From assembly GCF_017744045.1 (NCBI RefSeq), contig NZ_JAGHRD010000002.1: DNA of 64,000 nt; one strand, written 5' to 3'. Origin of the DNA: Pelagimonas sp017744045 (GTDB taxonomy: Bacteria > Pseudomonadota > Alphaproteobacteria > Rhodobacterales > Rhodobacteraceae). Position 1 is the stretch's first letter. Every line of letters starts with the position of its first letter. Under the pieces are notes generated by a model that was given only the letters and a program-made list of their open reading frames with translations, did not search any database and was not told the origin of the DNA. Below, one piece after another: positions 9,166 to 17,372 of this stretch. The position numbers and the translations under genes were made by a program.

Positions 9166-10221
9166 ATGAACATCACCGCCATCCTTTGCGTCAGAAACGA
9201 AGCTGCCTTTCTCATCGATTGGCTGGCCCATCATCTGACCTGCGGCGTCACCCATGTGGTGGCGCTCAGCAATGATTGTCAGGATGGCACCGACACCATG
9301 CTGGACCATCTGGCTAAAACCGGGCTTGTCACCCATATCCGTAATGATGGCCCCTATGACAAAGGCGGCATTCAATTCACCGGCCTCAAAAAGGCTGACA
9401 AGCTGGCCGCCGTCAAACAGGCCGATTGGCTGCTGAGCCTCGACATTGACGAATATGTCAACATCCATACCGGTGCGCGTACCCTGCCCGACCTGATCAA
9501 CGCCCTGCCCGAGGCGGATGCAATCACCCTGACCTGGCGGCTGTTCGGCAATGCCGGGGTTGCCCGCTATGAGGACAGGCCGCTCACCCAGCAATTCACC
9601 CGCGCCGCCCCGGTCAACATGCATTGGCCCTGGCGCGCCGCCATGTTCAAAACGCTTTATAAAAACAACGGCATCTATCGAAAGCTTGGCGTGCATCGCC
9701 CGCGTAATCCCGATCCGGACCGCGTCGACACGGCCCGCTGGTTTGATGGTGAAGGGCGCGAATTGGACGCGCAATTCCGCAATCGCCGCATTTTTTCCAA
9801 CTATGGCCGCTCCAATTACAAGCTCGCCCAGCTCAACCACTACCCGCTTGGCGCGATGGAAAGCTATGTGCTCAAGGCGGATCGTGGCCGCGCCGTGCAT
9901 TCCGATCACGTGCTGGGCATGGATTACTGGGTTGAACGCAATTGGTGTGACGAAGAGGATGTCTCGATCCTCGCCCTGCCCGGCGTGGCCGAGAAAAAGG
10001 CCGAGCTTATGGCCGACAAGACGCTGGCTGATCTGCACGCACAGGCGGTCACCTGGCGGCAAAACCGTTTCGAAGAGCTGCTGGAACAGGAACCCTATCG
10101 CGCCCTTTTTGGCCGTCTGCTCATGTCGCGCCCGGCCCGCGCCATCGCCCCCGAAGCCGCGCGTTTTCTGGCCAGCCATGCCATCCGGGCCAAGGGCAAA
10201 AACGGCGACAAACAGGCGTAG
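9166..10221 (+). CDS. Family 2 glycosyltransferase (Glyco_tranf_2_4 type)
   Basis: A 351-residue glycosyltransferase closely related in layout to the one at 4245: N-terminus MNITAILCVRNEAAFLIDW, then SNDCQDGTDT, and a DXD-type site DIDEY at 93-97. All three transferases also share LxQLNHYxLxxxESY-like sequence in the C-terminal half and a basic tail, as expected for paralogues from duplication. It starts at ATG 9166 after the hairpin cluster, so it may be expressed at a different level from the upstream genes. Donor and acceptor unknown. Confidence 0.85.
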   Translation: MNITAILCVRNEAAFLIDWLAHHLTCGVTHVVALSNDCQDGTDTMLDHLAKTGLVTHIRNDGPYDKGGIQFTGLKKADKLAAVKQADWLLSLDIDEYVNIHTGARTLPDLINALPEADAITLTWRLFGNAGVARYEDRPLTQQFTRAAPVNMHWPWRAAMFKTLYKNNGIYRKLGVHRPRNPDPDRVDTARWFDGEGRELDAQFRNRRIFSNYGRSNYKLAQLNHYPLGAMESYVLKADRGRAVHSDHVLGMDYWVERNWCDEEDVSILALPGVAEKKAELMADKTLADLHAQAVTWRQNRFEELLEQEPYRALFGRLLMSRPARAIAPEAARFLASHAIRAKGKNGDKQA

Positions 10222-10337
10222 CTTGCGCAGAATAACCCCGCCTTAACCACATTTCCGCCCGAAATTCCCGTCAAATTCACCTCAACAAAGACTCAGATTG
10301 TCCCTTTCAGGGCAACTGGGCGCATGAGGAAACGGGC

Positions 10338-11276
10338 ATGGCACAGAGTAAGAGCAGCTTTCCACCGGATCTGAGCAAGCTGTCGCGCGGCGAATGGCTG
10401 ATGCAGTTGCGCGACATCGGCAATAACAAAGGCTTTTCCGAGCCTTTGGGCAAACACCACGCTGGGATCTTTGTCGAAGATGGCGACACATTGCTGGTCT
10501 CCTTTGAATCCATGGCCGGAATCGAAGCCCTGTCCTCAACCCGCACGCCCATCGGCTTTGACATGGTGCGCAGCCATGGCTGGTCGTCGCTGTCGGTGCT
10601 GAGCCATGGCGATACCTGGTTTCGCGATGCCCGCGTCTTTGGCTTCTTTGACCAATTGCTCGATGACGGCTTCTTTGACGAATTCGAAAACGTGATCTTT
10701 TACGGCGCGGGCCCCTGCGGTTATGCCGCCGCCGCCTATTCCGTCGCCGCGCCGGGCGCGCGCGTGCTGATGTTGCAACCCCAGGCGACGCTGGATCCGC
10801 GCGTCACCGAATGGGATGACCGCTTTCCCGAACAGCGCCGCCGCGATTTCACCTCGCGCTATGGCTTTGCGCCTGACATGATCGACGCCGCCCATCATGC
10901 GCATGTGCTCTATGATCCTCATGAGCGTATGGACGCAATGCATTCCGCCCTATTCGAGCGTCGCAATGTCTCCCGTCACCGCATGCCCTATATGGGAACC
11001 GCCCTGCAAAGCGAGCTGATCGCGATGGATCTGTTGCCCTCGCTGCTGGCCGCCGTGGCCGAAGACCGCCTGGACACGGCCAGCTTTGCGCAAATGCTGC
11101 GCGCCCGCCGCAACCACCCGCCCTATCTGCGCCGTTTGCTGGCGCGCCTGGATGCCGAAGAGCGCCCGGAACTGGCCCGCATCCTGTGCCAAAACGTGGT
11201 CGCTCGCATGCACGCCCCCCGCTTCCGCCGTCGTCTGGCAGCGCTTGAAGCTGAGGATGACCAGGTCTCGCAATAA
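10338..11276 (+). CDS. Alpha/beta-hydrolase-like protein with lost nucleophile
   Basis: A 312-residue protein, no signal peptide. The stretch ENVIFYGAGPCGYAAAAYS (about 117-135) has the shape of a strand-elbow-helix of an alpha/beta hydrolase, but the expected G-x-S-x-G reads G-A-G-P-C, so the serine is replaced by glycine. The following VLMLQPQATLDP matches the next core strand. The last 90 residues are Arg/Leu-rich and helical. Inference: a non-catalytic or altered member associated with the glycosyltransferase cluster. I do not recognise a named family, and a function cannot be assigned. The start ATG 10338 is supported by GAGGAAACGGGC just upstream. Confidence 0.6.
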   Translation: MAQSKSSFPPDLSKLSRGEWLMQLRDIGNNKGFSEPLGKHHAGIFVEDGDTLLVSFESMAGIEALSSTRTPIGFDMVRSHGWSSLSVLSHGDTWFRDARVFGFFDQLLDDGFFDEFENVIFYGAGPCGYAAAAYSVAAPGARVLMLQPQATLDPRVTEWDDRFPEQRRRDFTSRYGFAPDMIDAAHHAHVLYDPHERMDAMHSALFERRNVSRHRMPYMGTALQSELIAMDLLPSLLAAVAEDRLDTASFAQMLRARRNHPPYLRRLLARLDAEERPELARILCQNVVARMHAPRFRRRLAALEAEDDQVSQ

Positions 11277-11326
11277 AGGCGCGGCTTTCACTGGAAAACC
11301 CGGCGCGCCCATGCTAGGCGGCGCGC

Positions 11327-12361
11327 ATGCAACAGATCACGATCCGCCGCCCCGATGACTGGCACCTGCATCTGCGCGATGGCGCAATGCTGGCCGCCGT
11401 TGCCCCTGAAACCGCTCGCCATTTTGGCCGCGCCATCATCATGCCCAACCTGATCCCGCCCGTGGTCAAAAGCAGTGATGCCAGCGCCTATCGCGACCGC
11501 ATTCTGGCCGCCCTGCCCGAGGGCAGCGATTTTCAGCCTTTGATGACGCTCTATCTGACCGAAGACAGCGATCCGGCAGATGTGAAACGCGCCAAGGAAG
11601 AAGGCCTGATCCACGCGGTCAAGCTGTATCCGGCCGGCGCGACCACCAATTCCGCCAGCGGCGTGACCAATTTCGACAAGGTGCGCGGCGTGCTGGAAAC
11701 CATGGCCGAGATCGGCCTGCCGCTTTGTGTGCATGGCGAAGTGGTCGATCATGACGTGGATATCTTTGACCGCGAGGCCGAGTTCATCGACCGCGTGCTG
11801 GATCCTTTGCGCCGCTCCACGCCGGGCTTGCGGGTGATCATGGAACATATTACCACCAAAGAGGGCGCGGATTACGCCCGCTCTGGCGGCGATGATCTGG
11901 GGGCCACCATCACCACCCACCACCTGGTGATCAATCGCAACGCCATTCTGGTTGGCGGGATCAAACCGCATTATTACTGCCTGCCCGTGGCCAAACGCGA
12001 GGAACATCGCCTTGCTCTGCGCGCAGCCGCCATTTCCGGCGATCCGAGCTTTTTCCTTGGCACCGACAGCGCGCCACATCTTGACCATCTCAAGGAAAAT
12101 GCCTGTGGCTGCGCGGGCTGTTTCACCGCCTCCAACACCATGAGCATTCTGGCCGAAGTCTTTGAGCAAGAGGGCGCGCTGGACAAGCTTGAGGGCTTTA
12201 CCTCTCTGCATGGGCCGAAATTCTACGGGCTGGAGCCGAATGCCGCCGAGATGACCTTGGTCAAAGGCGATCCGGTCATCTACCCCGATAAGATCGACAC
12301 GCCCGAGGGCCCTGTGACCGTGTTTGACCCGATGATGCCCCTGCATTGGCGCGTCGCCTGA
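11327..12361 (+). CDS. pyrC: Dihydroorotase
   Basis: Cytoplasmic zinc amidohydrolase that closes carbamoyl-aspartate to dihydroorotate in pyrimidine synthesis. The 344 residues match the short PyrC type in full: metal ligands HLH at 13-15, the lysine that becomes carboxylated at K99 (AVKLYPAG), H136 (CVHGE), H174 (MEHITT) and the catalytic aspartate D247 in GTDSAPH. Start ATG 11327 gives the canonical MQQITIRRPDDWHLHLRD beginning. pyrE follows after 170 bases that hold a palindrome and repeat copy B. The functional pairing with pyrE supports co-transcription. Confidence 0.97.
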   Translation: MQQITIRRPDDWHLHLRDGAMLAAVAPETARHFGRAIIMPNLIPPVVKSSDASAYRDRILAALPEGSDFQPLMTLYLTEDSDPADVKRAKEEGLIHAVKLYPAGATTNSASGVTNFDKVRGVLETMAEIGLPLCVHGEVVDHDVDIFDREAEFIDRVLDPLRRSTPGLRVIMEHITTKEGADYARSGGDDLGATITTHHLVINRNAILVGGIKPHYYCLPVAKREEHRLALRAAAISGDPSFFLGTDSAPHLDHLKENACGCAGCFTASNTMSILAEVFEQEGALDKLEGFTSLHGPKFYGLEPNAAEMTLVKGDPVIYPDKIDTPEGPVTVFDPMMPLHWRVA

Positions 12362-12373
12362 TCTTGGCGGTGA

Positions 12374-12395
12374 CAAAATCCGTCGACGGATTTTG
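12374..12395. repeat. Perfect 22-bp palindrome after pyrC
   Basis: The left half CAAAATCCGTC (12374-12384) is followed at once by its exact reverse complement (12385-12395), centred on GTCGAC. It directly precedes repeat copy B and may be a module of the same compound element or an operator/terminator stem. Confidence 0.75.
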
Positions 12396-12398
12396 AGA

Positions 12399-12467
12399 GA
12401 GGGGGCGCTGCCCCCTCTGGGCCCAAGGGCCCATTCACCCCCGGGATATTTTCGGCCCAAAGAAGCA
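12399..12467 (+). repeat. Dispersed palindromic element, copy B
   Basis: GAGGGGGC (12399-12406 region) with loop and GCCCCCTC, then GGGCCC-AA-GGGCCC, then CCCCCGGGATATTTTCGGCC and AAAGAAG. Same order of modules as copies C and D; located in the pyrC-pyrE spacer. Confidence 0.8.
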
Positions 12468-12531
12468 TGGGCGGGGTTTAAACGCCGCAGGTTTCACGCT
12501 AAAGCGGCCTGAAAACAGGAGTGCTGCTGCC

Positions 12532-13209
12532 ATGATCCCCACATCGTATCCCACCGCCGAAGAAATGGCCCGTCTGACCGCGCGCATGTTGTGGGAGATC
12601 GAAGCGGTGCATTTCATGGCGGATGAGCCGTTCAAGCTGGCCTCGGGCTTGCCCAGCCCCGTCTATATCGACTGTCGCAAGCTGATTTCCTTCCCGCGTA
12701 TCCGCAGCACCTTGATGGATTTCCTGACCGTCACCGTGATGCGCAATGCCGGGTTTGAGGCCTTTGACAATGTCGCCGGTGGCGAAACCGCGGGCATTCC
12801 CTTTGGCGCGATGGTGGCTGAGCGTATGGCGCTGCCCATGACCTATGTGCGCAAAAAGCCCAAGGGCTATGGGCGCAATGCCCGCATCGAAGGTTTGATG
12901 AAAGAGGGCGAGCGCGTCTTGCTGGTCGAGGACCTGACCACCGATGGCGGCTCCAAGCTCAGCTTTGTCGATGCGATCCGCGAAACCGGCGCGACCTGCG
13001 GCCATACGGCGGTGATTTTCTATTACGGCATCTTCCCGGAAACCATCAAAACCCTGGGCGATCACGGGGTCGAGCTGCACCATCTCTGCACCTGGTGGGA
13101 AGTGTTGGAAGCGGCCAAGGACATGGGCAATTTCAACCAGCAGACCCTGGATCAGGTCGAAGCCTTTCTCAAGGCGCCCCGCGAGTGGCAAGAAGCCAAC
13201 GCTTTCTGA
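12532..13209 (+). CDS. pyrE: Orotate phosphoribosyltransferase
   Basis: A 225-residue type I phosphoribosyltransferase that joins orotate to PRPP to form OMP, the fifth step of UMP synthesis. The PRPP loop VLLVEDLTTDGGSK is at 129-142, and the orotate-side segment FKLASGLPSPVYIDCRKL is at 34-51. Start ATG 12532 has AGGAG 12 bases upstream. It lies downstream of pyrC in the same direction, so both pyrimidine steps are linked here. A GC stem follows the stop. Confidence 0.97.
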   Translation: MIPTSYPTAEEMARLTARMLWEIEAVHFMADEPFKLASGLPSPVYIDCRKLISFPRIRSTLMDFLTVTVMRNAGFEAFDNVAGGETAGIPFGAMVAERMALPMTYVRKKPKGYGRNARIEGLMKEGERVLLVEDLTTDGGSKLSFVDAIRETGATCGHTAVIFYYGIFPETIKTLGDHGVELHHLCTWWEVLEAAKDMGNFNQQTLDQVEAFLKAPREWQEANAF

Positions 13210-13232
13210 TCGAAAGCGGAAAGATCTCTCAA

Positions 13233-13259
13233 AGGCGCGCGCAACTTTGCTGCGCGCCT
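13233..13259 (+). terminator. Hairpin after pyrE
   Basis: AGGCGCGC (13233-13240) pairs with GCGCGCCT (13252-13259) around an 11-base loop. There is no clear U-tract. The placement between pyrE and the candidate dnaB promoter fits an end of the pyr transcript. Confidence 0.45.
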
Positions 13260-13267
13260 ACCAAATC

Positions 13268-13297
13268 TTGACAGAACCAGTTAGCAGACGCCAATAT
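13268..13297 (+). promoter_or_regulatory. Candidate sigma-70 promoter for dnaB
   Basis: A consensus -35 TTGACA (13268-13273) is followed after 18 bases by CAATAT (13292-13297), a weak -10. It lies about 115 bases upstream of the dnaB start and just after the pyrE hairpin. Confidence 0.35.
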
Positions 13298-13410
13298 CTG
13301 CCCAAGGATGAGCTTTGGGGAGCGCTCCACAGCTTATCCCCAGAAACATACAATTTGCCCCGAGGTGTTGGTCTTTGCTACCACACCCGCCAGAGCAGGT
13401 GGGGACCGCA

Positions 13411-14895
13411 ATGAACGAAATCACGACCATCAATCCGACCGGTGTCCAGGTCGAGGAAGCGGAGACGATTCCGCATTCCATCGAAGCCGAACAGCAGCTG
13501 CTGGGGGCGATCCTGACGGATAATGACGTGTTCGACAAAATCACCGCGATCATCAATGCCAAGCATTTTTATGATCCGGTGCATGCGCGGATTTTCGAGG
13601 TCGCAGCGGCGCGGATTTCCAAGAACAACCTCGCTTCCCCAGTGACGCTCAAGGCGTTTATGGAGGATGATGAGGGGCTTAAGGAACTCGGCGGCCCGGC
13701 CTATCTGGCGCGCCTTGCCGCCTCTTCCGTGTCCAGCTTTGCAGTGCGCGACTATGCGCAGATGATTTATGATCTCGCCGTGCGCCGCGATCTGATCCGC
13801 CTGGGCAAGGATATTTCCACCAAGGCGGCCAAGGTCGATGTCGCCTCGGACCCCAAGGAACAGATCGTCGAGGCCGAGCAGGCCCTTTATAATATGGCCG
13901 AGCAGGGCCAGGTCGAAAGCGGTTTCGTGTCATTTCTAAAAGCCGTGACCGACGCGGTGAATGTGGCCAATGCGGCCTATCAACGCGAAGGCGGCCTGGC
14001 CGGTATTTCCACCGGATTGATCGATATGGACGGCAAGCTCGGTGGCTTGCACCCCTCGGATTTGCTGATCCTTGCCGGGCGTCCCTCGATGGGAAAAACC
14101 TCGCTGGCCACCAACATCGCCTTTAACGTCGCCAAAGCCTATAAGAAGGGCATTCGCCCTGATGGCACCGAGGGCGCGGTGGATGGCGGCGTGGTGGCGT
14201 TTTACAGCCTTGAGATGAGCGCCGAACAGCTCGCCAGCCGTATTCTGGCCGAAGCGTCCGAGATTTCGTCGCATAAGATCCGTCAGGGCGACATGGATGA
14301 AAGCGAATTCCGCCGCTTTGTCGAGGCGGCCAAATCACTTGAGGCCTGCCCGCTCTTTATCGACGACACCGCCGCCTTGCCGATCTCTCAGGTCGCAGCG
14401 CGGGCGCGGCGGTTGAAGCGGACCCATGGTCTGGATCTGCTGATCGTGGACTATTTGCAGCTTTTACGCGGCACCTCGGATAACCGGGTACAGGAAATCG
14501 GTGAGATTTCCATGGGTCTAAAGGCCATCGCCAAGGAGTTGAATATCCCGGTAATCGCCCTGTCCCAGCTCTCGCGTCAGGTCGAAAGCCGCGACGACAA
14601 ACGCCCACAGCTCTCGGATCTGCGGGAATCCGGCTCGATCGAACAGGATGCGGATGTGGTTATGTTCGTGTTCCGTGAGGAATACTACGTGGAACGGGAA
14701 AAACCGTCAGAAGATCAGTTGGATAAGATGGCGGAATGGCAGGAGCGCATGGCGCGCCTGCACGCCAAGGCCGAAGTGATCATCGGCAAACAGCGTCACG
14801 GCCCCATCGGCACGGTCGAGCTGGCCTTTGAAAGCCAATTCACCCGCTTTGGCAACCTGGTCAAACCCTGGCAAGGCGGCGGCGACGATTATTAA
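13411..14895 (+). CDS. dnaB: Replicative DNA helicase DnaB
   Basis: A 494-residue hexameric 5'-3' helicase that unwinds the replication fork. The N-terminal domain opens with IPHSIEAEQQLLGAIL; the RecA-like core has Walker A GRPSMGKTS near 223-231, VAFYSLEMSAEQL and Walker B LLIVDYLQLL, followed by the arginine-finger region with ALSQLSRQVE. Start ATG 13411 (MNEITT) is chosen because AGGTGGGG lies just upstream and the family alignment begins soon after; an upstream in-frame ATG at 13315 would add 32 unconserved residues. No intein is present. Confidence 0.97.
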   Translation: MNEITTINPTGVQVEEAETIPHSIEAEQQLLGAILTDNDVFDKITAIINAKHFYDPVHARIFEVAAARISKNNLASPVTLKAFMEDDEGLKELGGPAYLARLAASSVSSFAVRDYAQMIYDLAVRRDLIRLGKDISTKAAKVDVASDPKEQIVEAEQALYNMAEQGQVESGFVSFLKAVTDAVNVANAAYQREGGLAGISTGLIDMDGKLGGLHPSDLLILAGRPSMGKTSLATNIAFNVAKAYKKGIRPDGTEGAVDGGVVAFYSLEMSAEQLASRILAEASEISSHKIRQGDMDESEFRRFVEAAKSLEACPLFIDDTAALPISQVAARARRLKRTHGLDLLIVDYLQLLRGTSDNRVQEIGEISMGLKAIAKELNIPVIALSQLSRQVESRDDKRPQLSDLRESGSIEQDADVVMFVFREEYYVEREKPSEDQLDKMAEWQERMARLHAKAEVIIGKQRHGPIGTVELAFESQFTRFGNLVKPWQGGGDDY

Positions 14896-15087
14896 AGCCG
14901 CCCCCTTCGCCGCGCGCACCCAAATTCCCGTCCACGGAGTTTGTAGGAGTTCTGACTGTCAAAACCTTCGGCGGTTGCTCGAGGACCTGCCGTTCGATGA
15001 CTTCCTGAGCTTGGATAACCCGTACAAGTTGACCGCACCCAAAACCGACACGCAGTCTAAAATAAAATTTTCGAGCCTTTCGTGCAC

Positions 15088-15103
15088 GAAACAAATTTGT
15101 TTC
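15088..15103. promoter_or_regulatory. Perfect 16-bp palindrome GAAACAAATTTGTTTC
   Basis: It lies 80 bases upstream of the orphan gene at 15183, in a stretch of lower G+C content between dnaB and that gene. The symmetric form suggests an operator for a dimeric regulator, but nothing identifies the regulator. The rest of the 287-base gap shows no gene. Confidence 0.4.
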
Positions 15104-15182
15104 ATATACGAGCCTGTGCTTTCTAAACATGTATTGGAACACAAGTCGTCGCTTAAGTGAATCGGTAAACAGGGAATAGTTT

Positions 15183-15692
15183 GTGACTTTTAAAGCCCTT
15201 ATAAATGCGGTCCTCTCGCCCGGTCTTATTGTTGTCTTGCTTGCTGGTGAGGCGAGCGCGGACGAGCGGCCACGTGCCCTCGTCGAAAAACTGTTGTCGG
15301 GCCATTGGGTCGGTCAAGTTGACAACACGGCCAAACCGTACATTTTTCATACGCTGAATTGCACCAATGGCCAGTTTGCGACGGCGGTTTTGCGTGATCA
15401 GCAAGATGCGTTCATTTACTTTGGCTCTTGGGACACGGATGGAGAAACCATTACTCATCGAGCAGAGAGCAGCGGAATTTTTGATCCGGTATCACTGGAG
15501 ACCCTCTCAAGGAAGCAAGAAAGCTTTACCAACCGCTACCATCTTGTTGAATTGACTGAGACAAAAATGATCTATGAATGGCGTGACGACAATACCCTGA
15601 GCTTTGAGGCCGAAAGGACCACATTGGAGTCGGGTGTTTCCCGTGCCGGGCTAGAACGACTGGCATGTGGTCGCCCGCTACCACTTTCTTAG
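15183..15692 (+). CDS. Orphan secreted protein
   Basis: 169 residues, beginning at GTG 15183. The first 26 residues form a signal peptide with a hydrophobic core (GLIVVLLAG) and an ASA-D cleavage site, so the product is probably periplasmic. The mature part is beta-rich with alternating polar residues and two cysteines (in LNCTNG and RLACGR) that could form a disulfide. I do not recognise the family. G+C content is visibly lower than in dnaB or alr, and the gene sits in a patch of orphan genes, which suggests recent gain. Confidence 0.6.
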   Translation: MTFKALINAVLSPGLIVVLLAGEASADERPRALVEKLLSGHWVGQVDNTAKPYIFHTLNCTNGQFATAVLRDQQDAFIYFGSWDTDGETITHRAESSGIFDPVSLETLSRKQESFTNRYHLVELTETKMIYEWRDDNTLSFEAERTTLESGVSRAGLERLACGRPLPLS

Positions 15693-15820
15693 ACCTGCTG
15701 AGCCGGCGGTTTGGAGGTTTACATCATTGCGCGATGCAGCGCACAAATCCGCCACCTGTCTTCACTCTTTTTCGAACGAACCGGCTATCATCTGTGTCGG
15801 TTAGGTGAGTTTAAACACCG

Positions 15821-16369
15821 ATGCCCCAACCAGCTGACCTGCGTTTCACCTCCGAAATTTACGCCCGCCGTTTCCTTAATTTCGGCCCTGATCATGCTGT
15901 GATCGATTGGGCAGAAAACATGACAGTTTCAGGCTTTGTCTCCGATAGCCTGTTCATTCTTTTGGGCGAGGCCGCCCCCTTTAACAAATTTGAAATTGAT
16001 CAGCTGTTGGATCACATTCAGAAAGACCTTCGCCTACCCTTGGTGCATACCCGAAACGAAGCCTTGGAAATCATTGCAACAGCGCATGTTCAAAGGTTTC
16101 TTCAGGGAAAAACCACCAGTGCAGACGCGCTGTTTGCTCTCTCCCAATTGTGCATCGAAGAAGGTTACGCCGAGGTAATCTATGACTTCTACCTCCTTCA
16201 TTTTGCTGCGGTAGACCTAGAGATAGCGGATTTTCAAAATTATTGGCCAGACGCCCACAAAGATAATATCGAACAAATCATACGCGACCGCTGTATCAAA
16301 TGGCGAGAGGAGCACCCGATGGAAGAATGGCGGGCATTTGAATGGAGCGCGGTGCCGGATCAGGCTTAG
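15821..16369 (+). CDS. Hypothetical cytoplasmic protein
   Basis: 182 residues, no signal peptide or membrane segment, predicted mostly helical (for example LPLVHTRNEALEIIATAHVQ) and acidic at the C-terminus. Not recognised. It starts at ATG 15821 and shares the lower G+C content of its neighbour at 15183. Small acidic helical proteins of this kind can be immunity or adaptor proteins, but no toxin partner is visible, so no function is proposed. The 128 bases before it hold nothing I can name. Confidence 0.55.
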   Translation: MPQPADLRFTSEIYARRFLNFGPDHAVIDWAENMTVSGFVSDSLFILLGEAAPFNKFEIDQLLDHIQKDLRLPLVHTRNEALEIIATAHVQRFLQGKTTSADALFALSQLCIEEGYAEVIYDFYLLHFAAVDLEIADFQNYWPDAHKDNIEQIIRDRCIKWREEHPMEEWRAFEWSAVPDQA

Positions 16370-16438
16370 TAGTATAGGGCGCAAGACCGCCAAAACTCAC
16401 AGCTTTTGCCTGTTAAACATGACTCGGTGGAAACGAGC

Positions 16439-16457
16439 AGGCGGACCTTGCCCGCCT
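16439..16457 (-). terminator. Short hairpin at the end of the CobS-like gene
   Basis: AGGCGG (16439-16444) and CCGCCT (16452-16457) form a 6-bp stem touching the stop codon of the minus-strand gene. No T-run; weak support. Confidence 0.25.
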
Positions 16458-17224
16458 CACAACCACAGGCTCAGCCCCAAATAGCTGCCCGTTTCCGCAA
16501 ACAACATCACCGCCCCCAGACAATCGCTGTTATAGCCGCGCAGTTTGCGCACCAACCGGCTGCGGAAGAGTTGTGCGCAGATTGTGCCTCCGGCCCAGGC
16601 GCAGGCGGCGGGCAGAAAGCCGACATAGAAAGCAAAACACAGCCAAATCGCGGCCATGCTGCCCAAGGCAAAGCGATAGCCGCTGGCGGTGATATAGGGG
16701 GCTGCGGCGCGCAGGCCTTCGCCGTGCAAATAGGGCGTTGTCGCAATCACATGCACCACCGCCATCATGGCTATGACCGACGCAAGGATCATCGCCGCCC
16801 CGGCGGTGACCAGATCCATATGGCTGAGCAGGATCAGCTTCATCGCCACCACCAGCGCCACGCTGATTGCCCCGAACAGGCCCAGCCCCGGCCCCGCCAT
16901 CATCTGCAGGATCTGTGTCTGCCCCTCGCCGCGATGCATGCCCTCAATGGATTTGGCCAGCCCCTCTTCAAAAAAGCCACCGGTGATCATCAACCCCATG
17001 ACCAGCGCCAGGATCAGCGCTGCGCTGACCGGCAGCCATTGCGCCATCATCCAGAAGGTCACCGCCCCGACCACCCCCAACAAGGCCCCGACCAAGGGGA
17101 AATACTTGTTCGCCCGCACCCGCAGATCATCGGATTCCTGCAGGTTGCGCGCCAAAGGCAGGCAGGTCAGAAACCGCAAAGCCAATTGATAAAGCTGCCA
17201 TTCCAGCCGCAGCGTGTCTTTCAT
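16457..17224 (-). CDS. CobS-like membrane protein (cobalamin synthase family, divergent)
   Basis: 255 residues with about six membrane spans. The outline matches adenosylcobinamide-GDP ribazoletransferase (CobS): N-terminal LALRFLTCLPLA, FPLVGALLGVVGA, ITGGFFEEGLAKSIEGMHRG and C-terminal GYNSDCLGAVMLFAETG. However, the acidic metal-binding motif usually reading DGLADTADG is here EGLAKSIEG, and the later MKDSRIG-like motif reads MMAGPGLG. So key acidic residues are changed. It stands alone, with no cob genes and no cobalamin riboswitch in the 148-base divergent gap to alr. It may be a real but unusual CobS or a homologue with another role. Confidence 0.6.
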   Translation of the reverse strand: MKDTLRLEWQLYQLALRFLTCLPLARNLQESDDLRVRANKYFPLVGALLGVVGAVTFWMMAQWLPVSAALILALVMGLMITGGFFEEGLAKSIEGMHRGEGQTQILQMMAGPGLGLFGAISVALVVAMKLILLSHMDLVTAGAAMILASVIAMMAVVHVIATTPYLHGEGLRAAAPYITASGYRFALGSMAAIWLCFAFYVGFLPAACAWAGGTICAQLFRSRLVRKLRGYNSDCLGAVMLFAETGSYLGLSLWL

Positions 17225-17372
17225 GCGCGCCTCCCCTTCCCCTCCTGTCTAAAGCTAAAAGCGTTAACCATGCTTTGCAATCACCCGCCACGATCCCGCC
17301 AGATCCACAATTCCCCCTGCCAAACCGGTGATTTTCGCTTGACCCTCGCGCCACGCCTGCCAAAGACAACAC

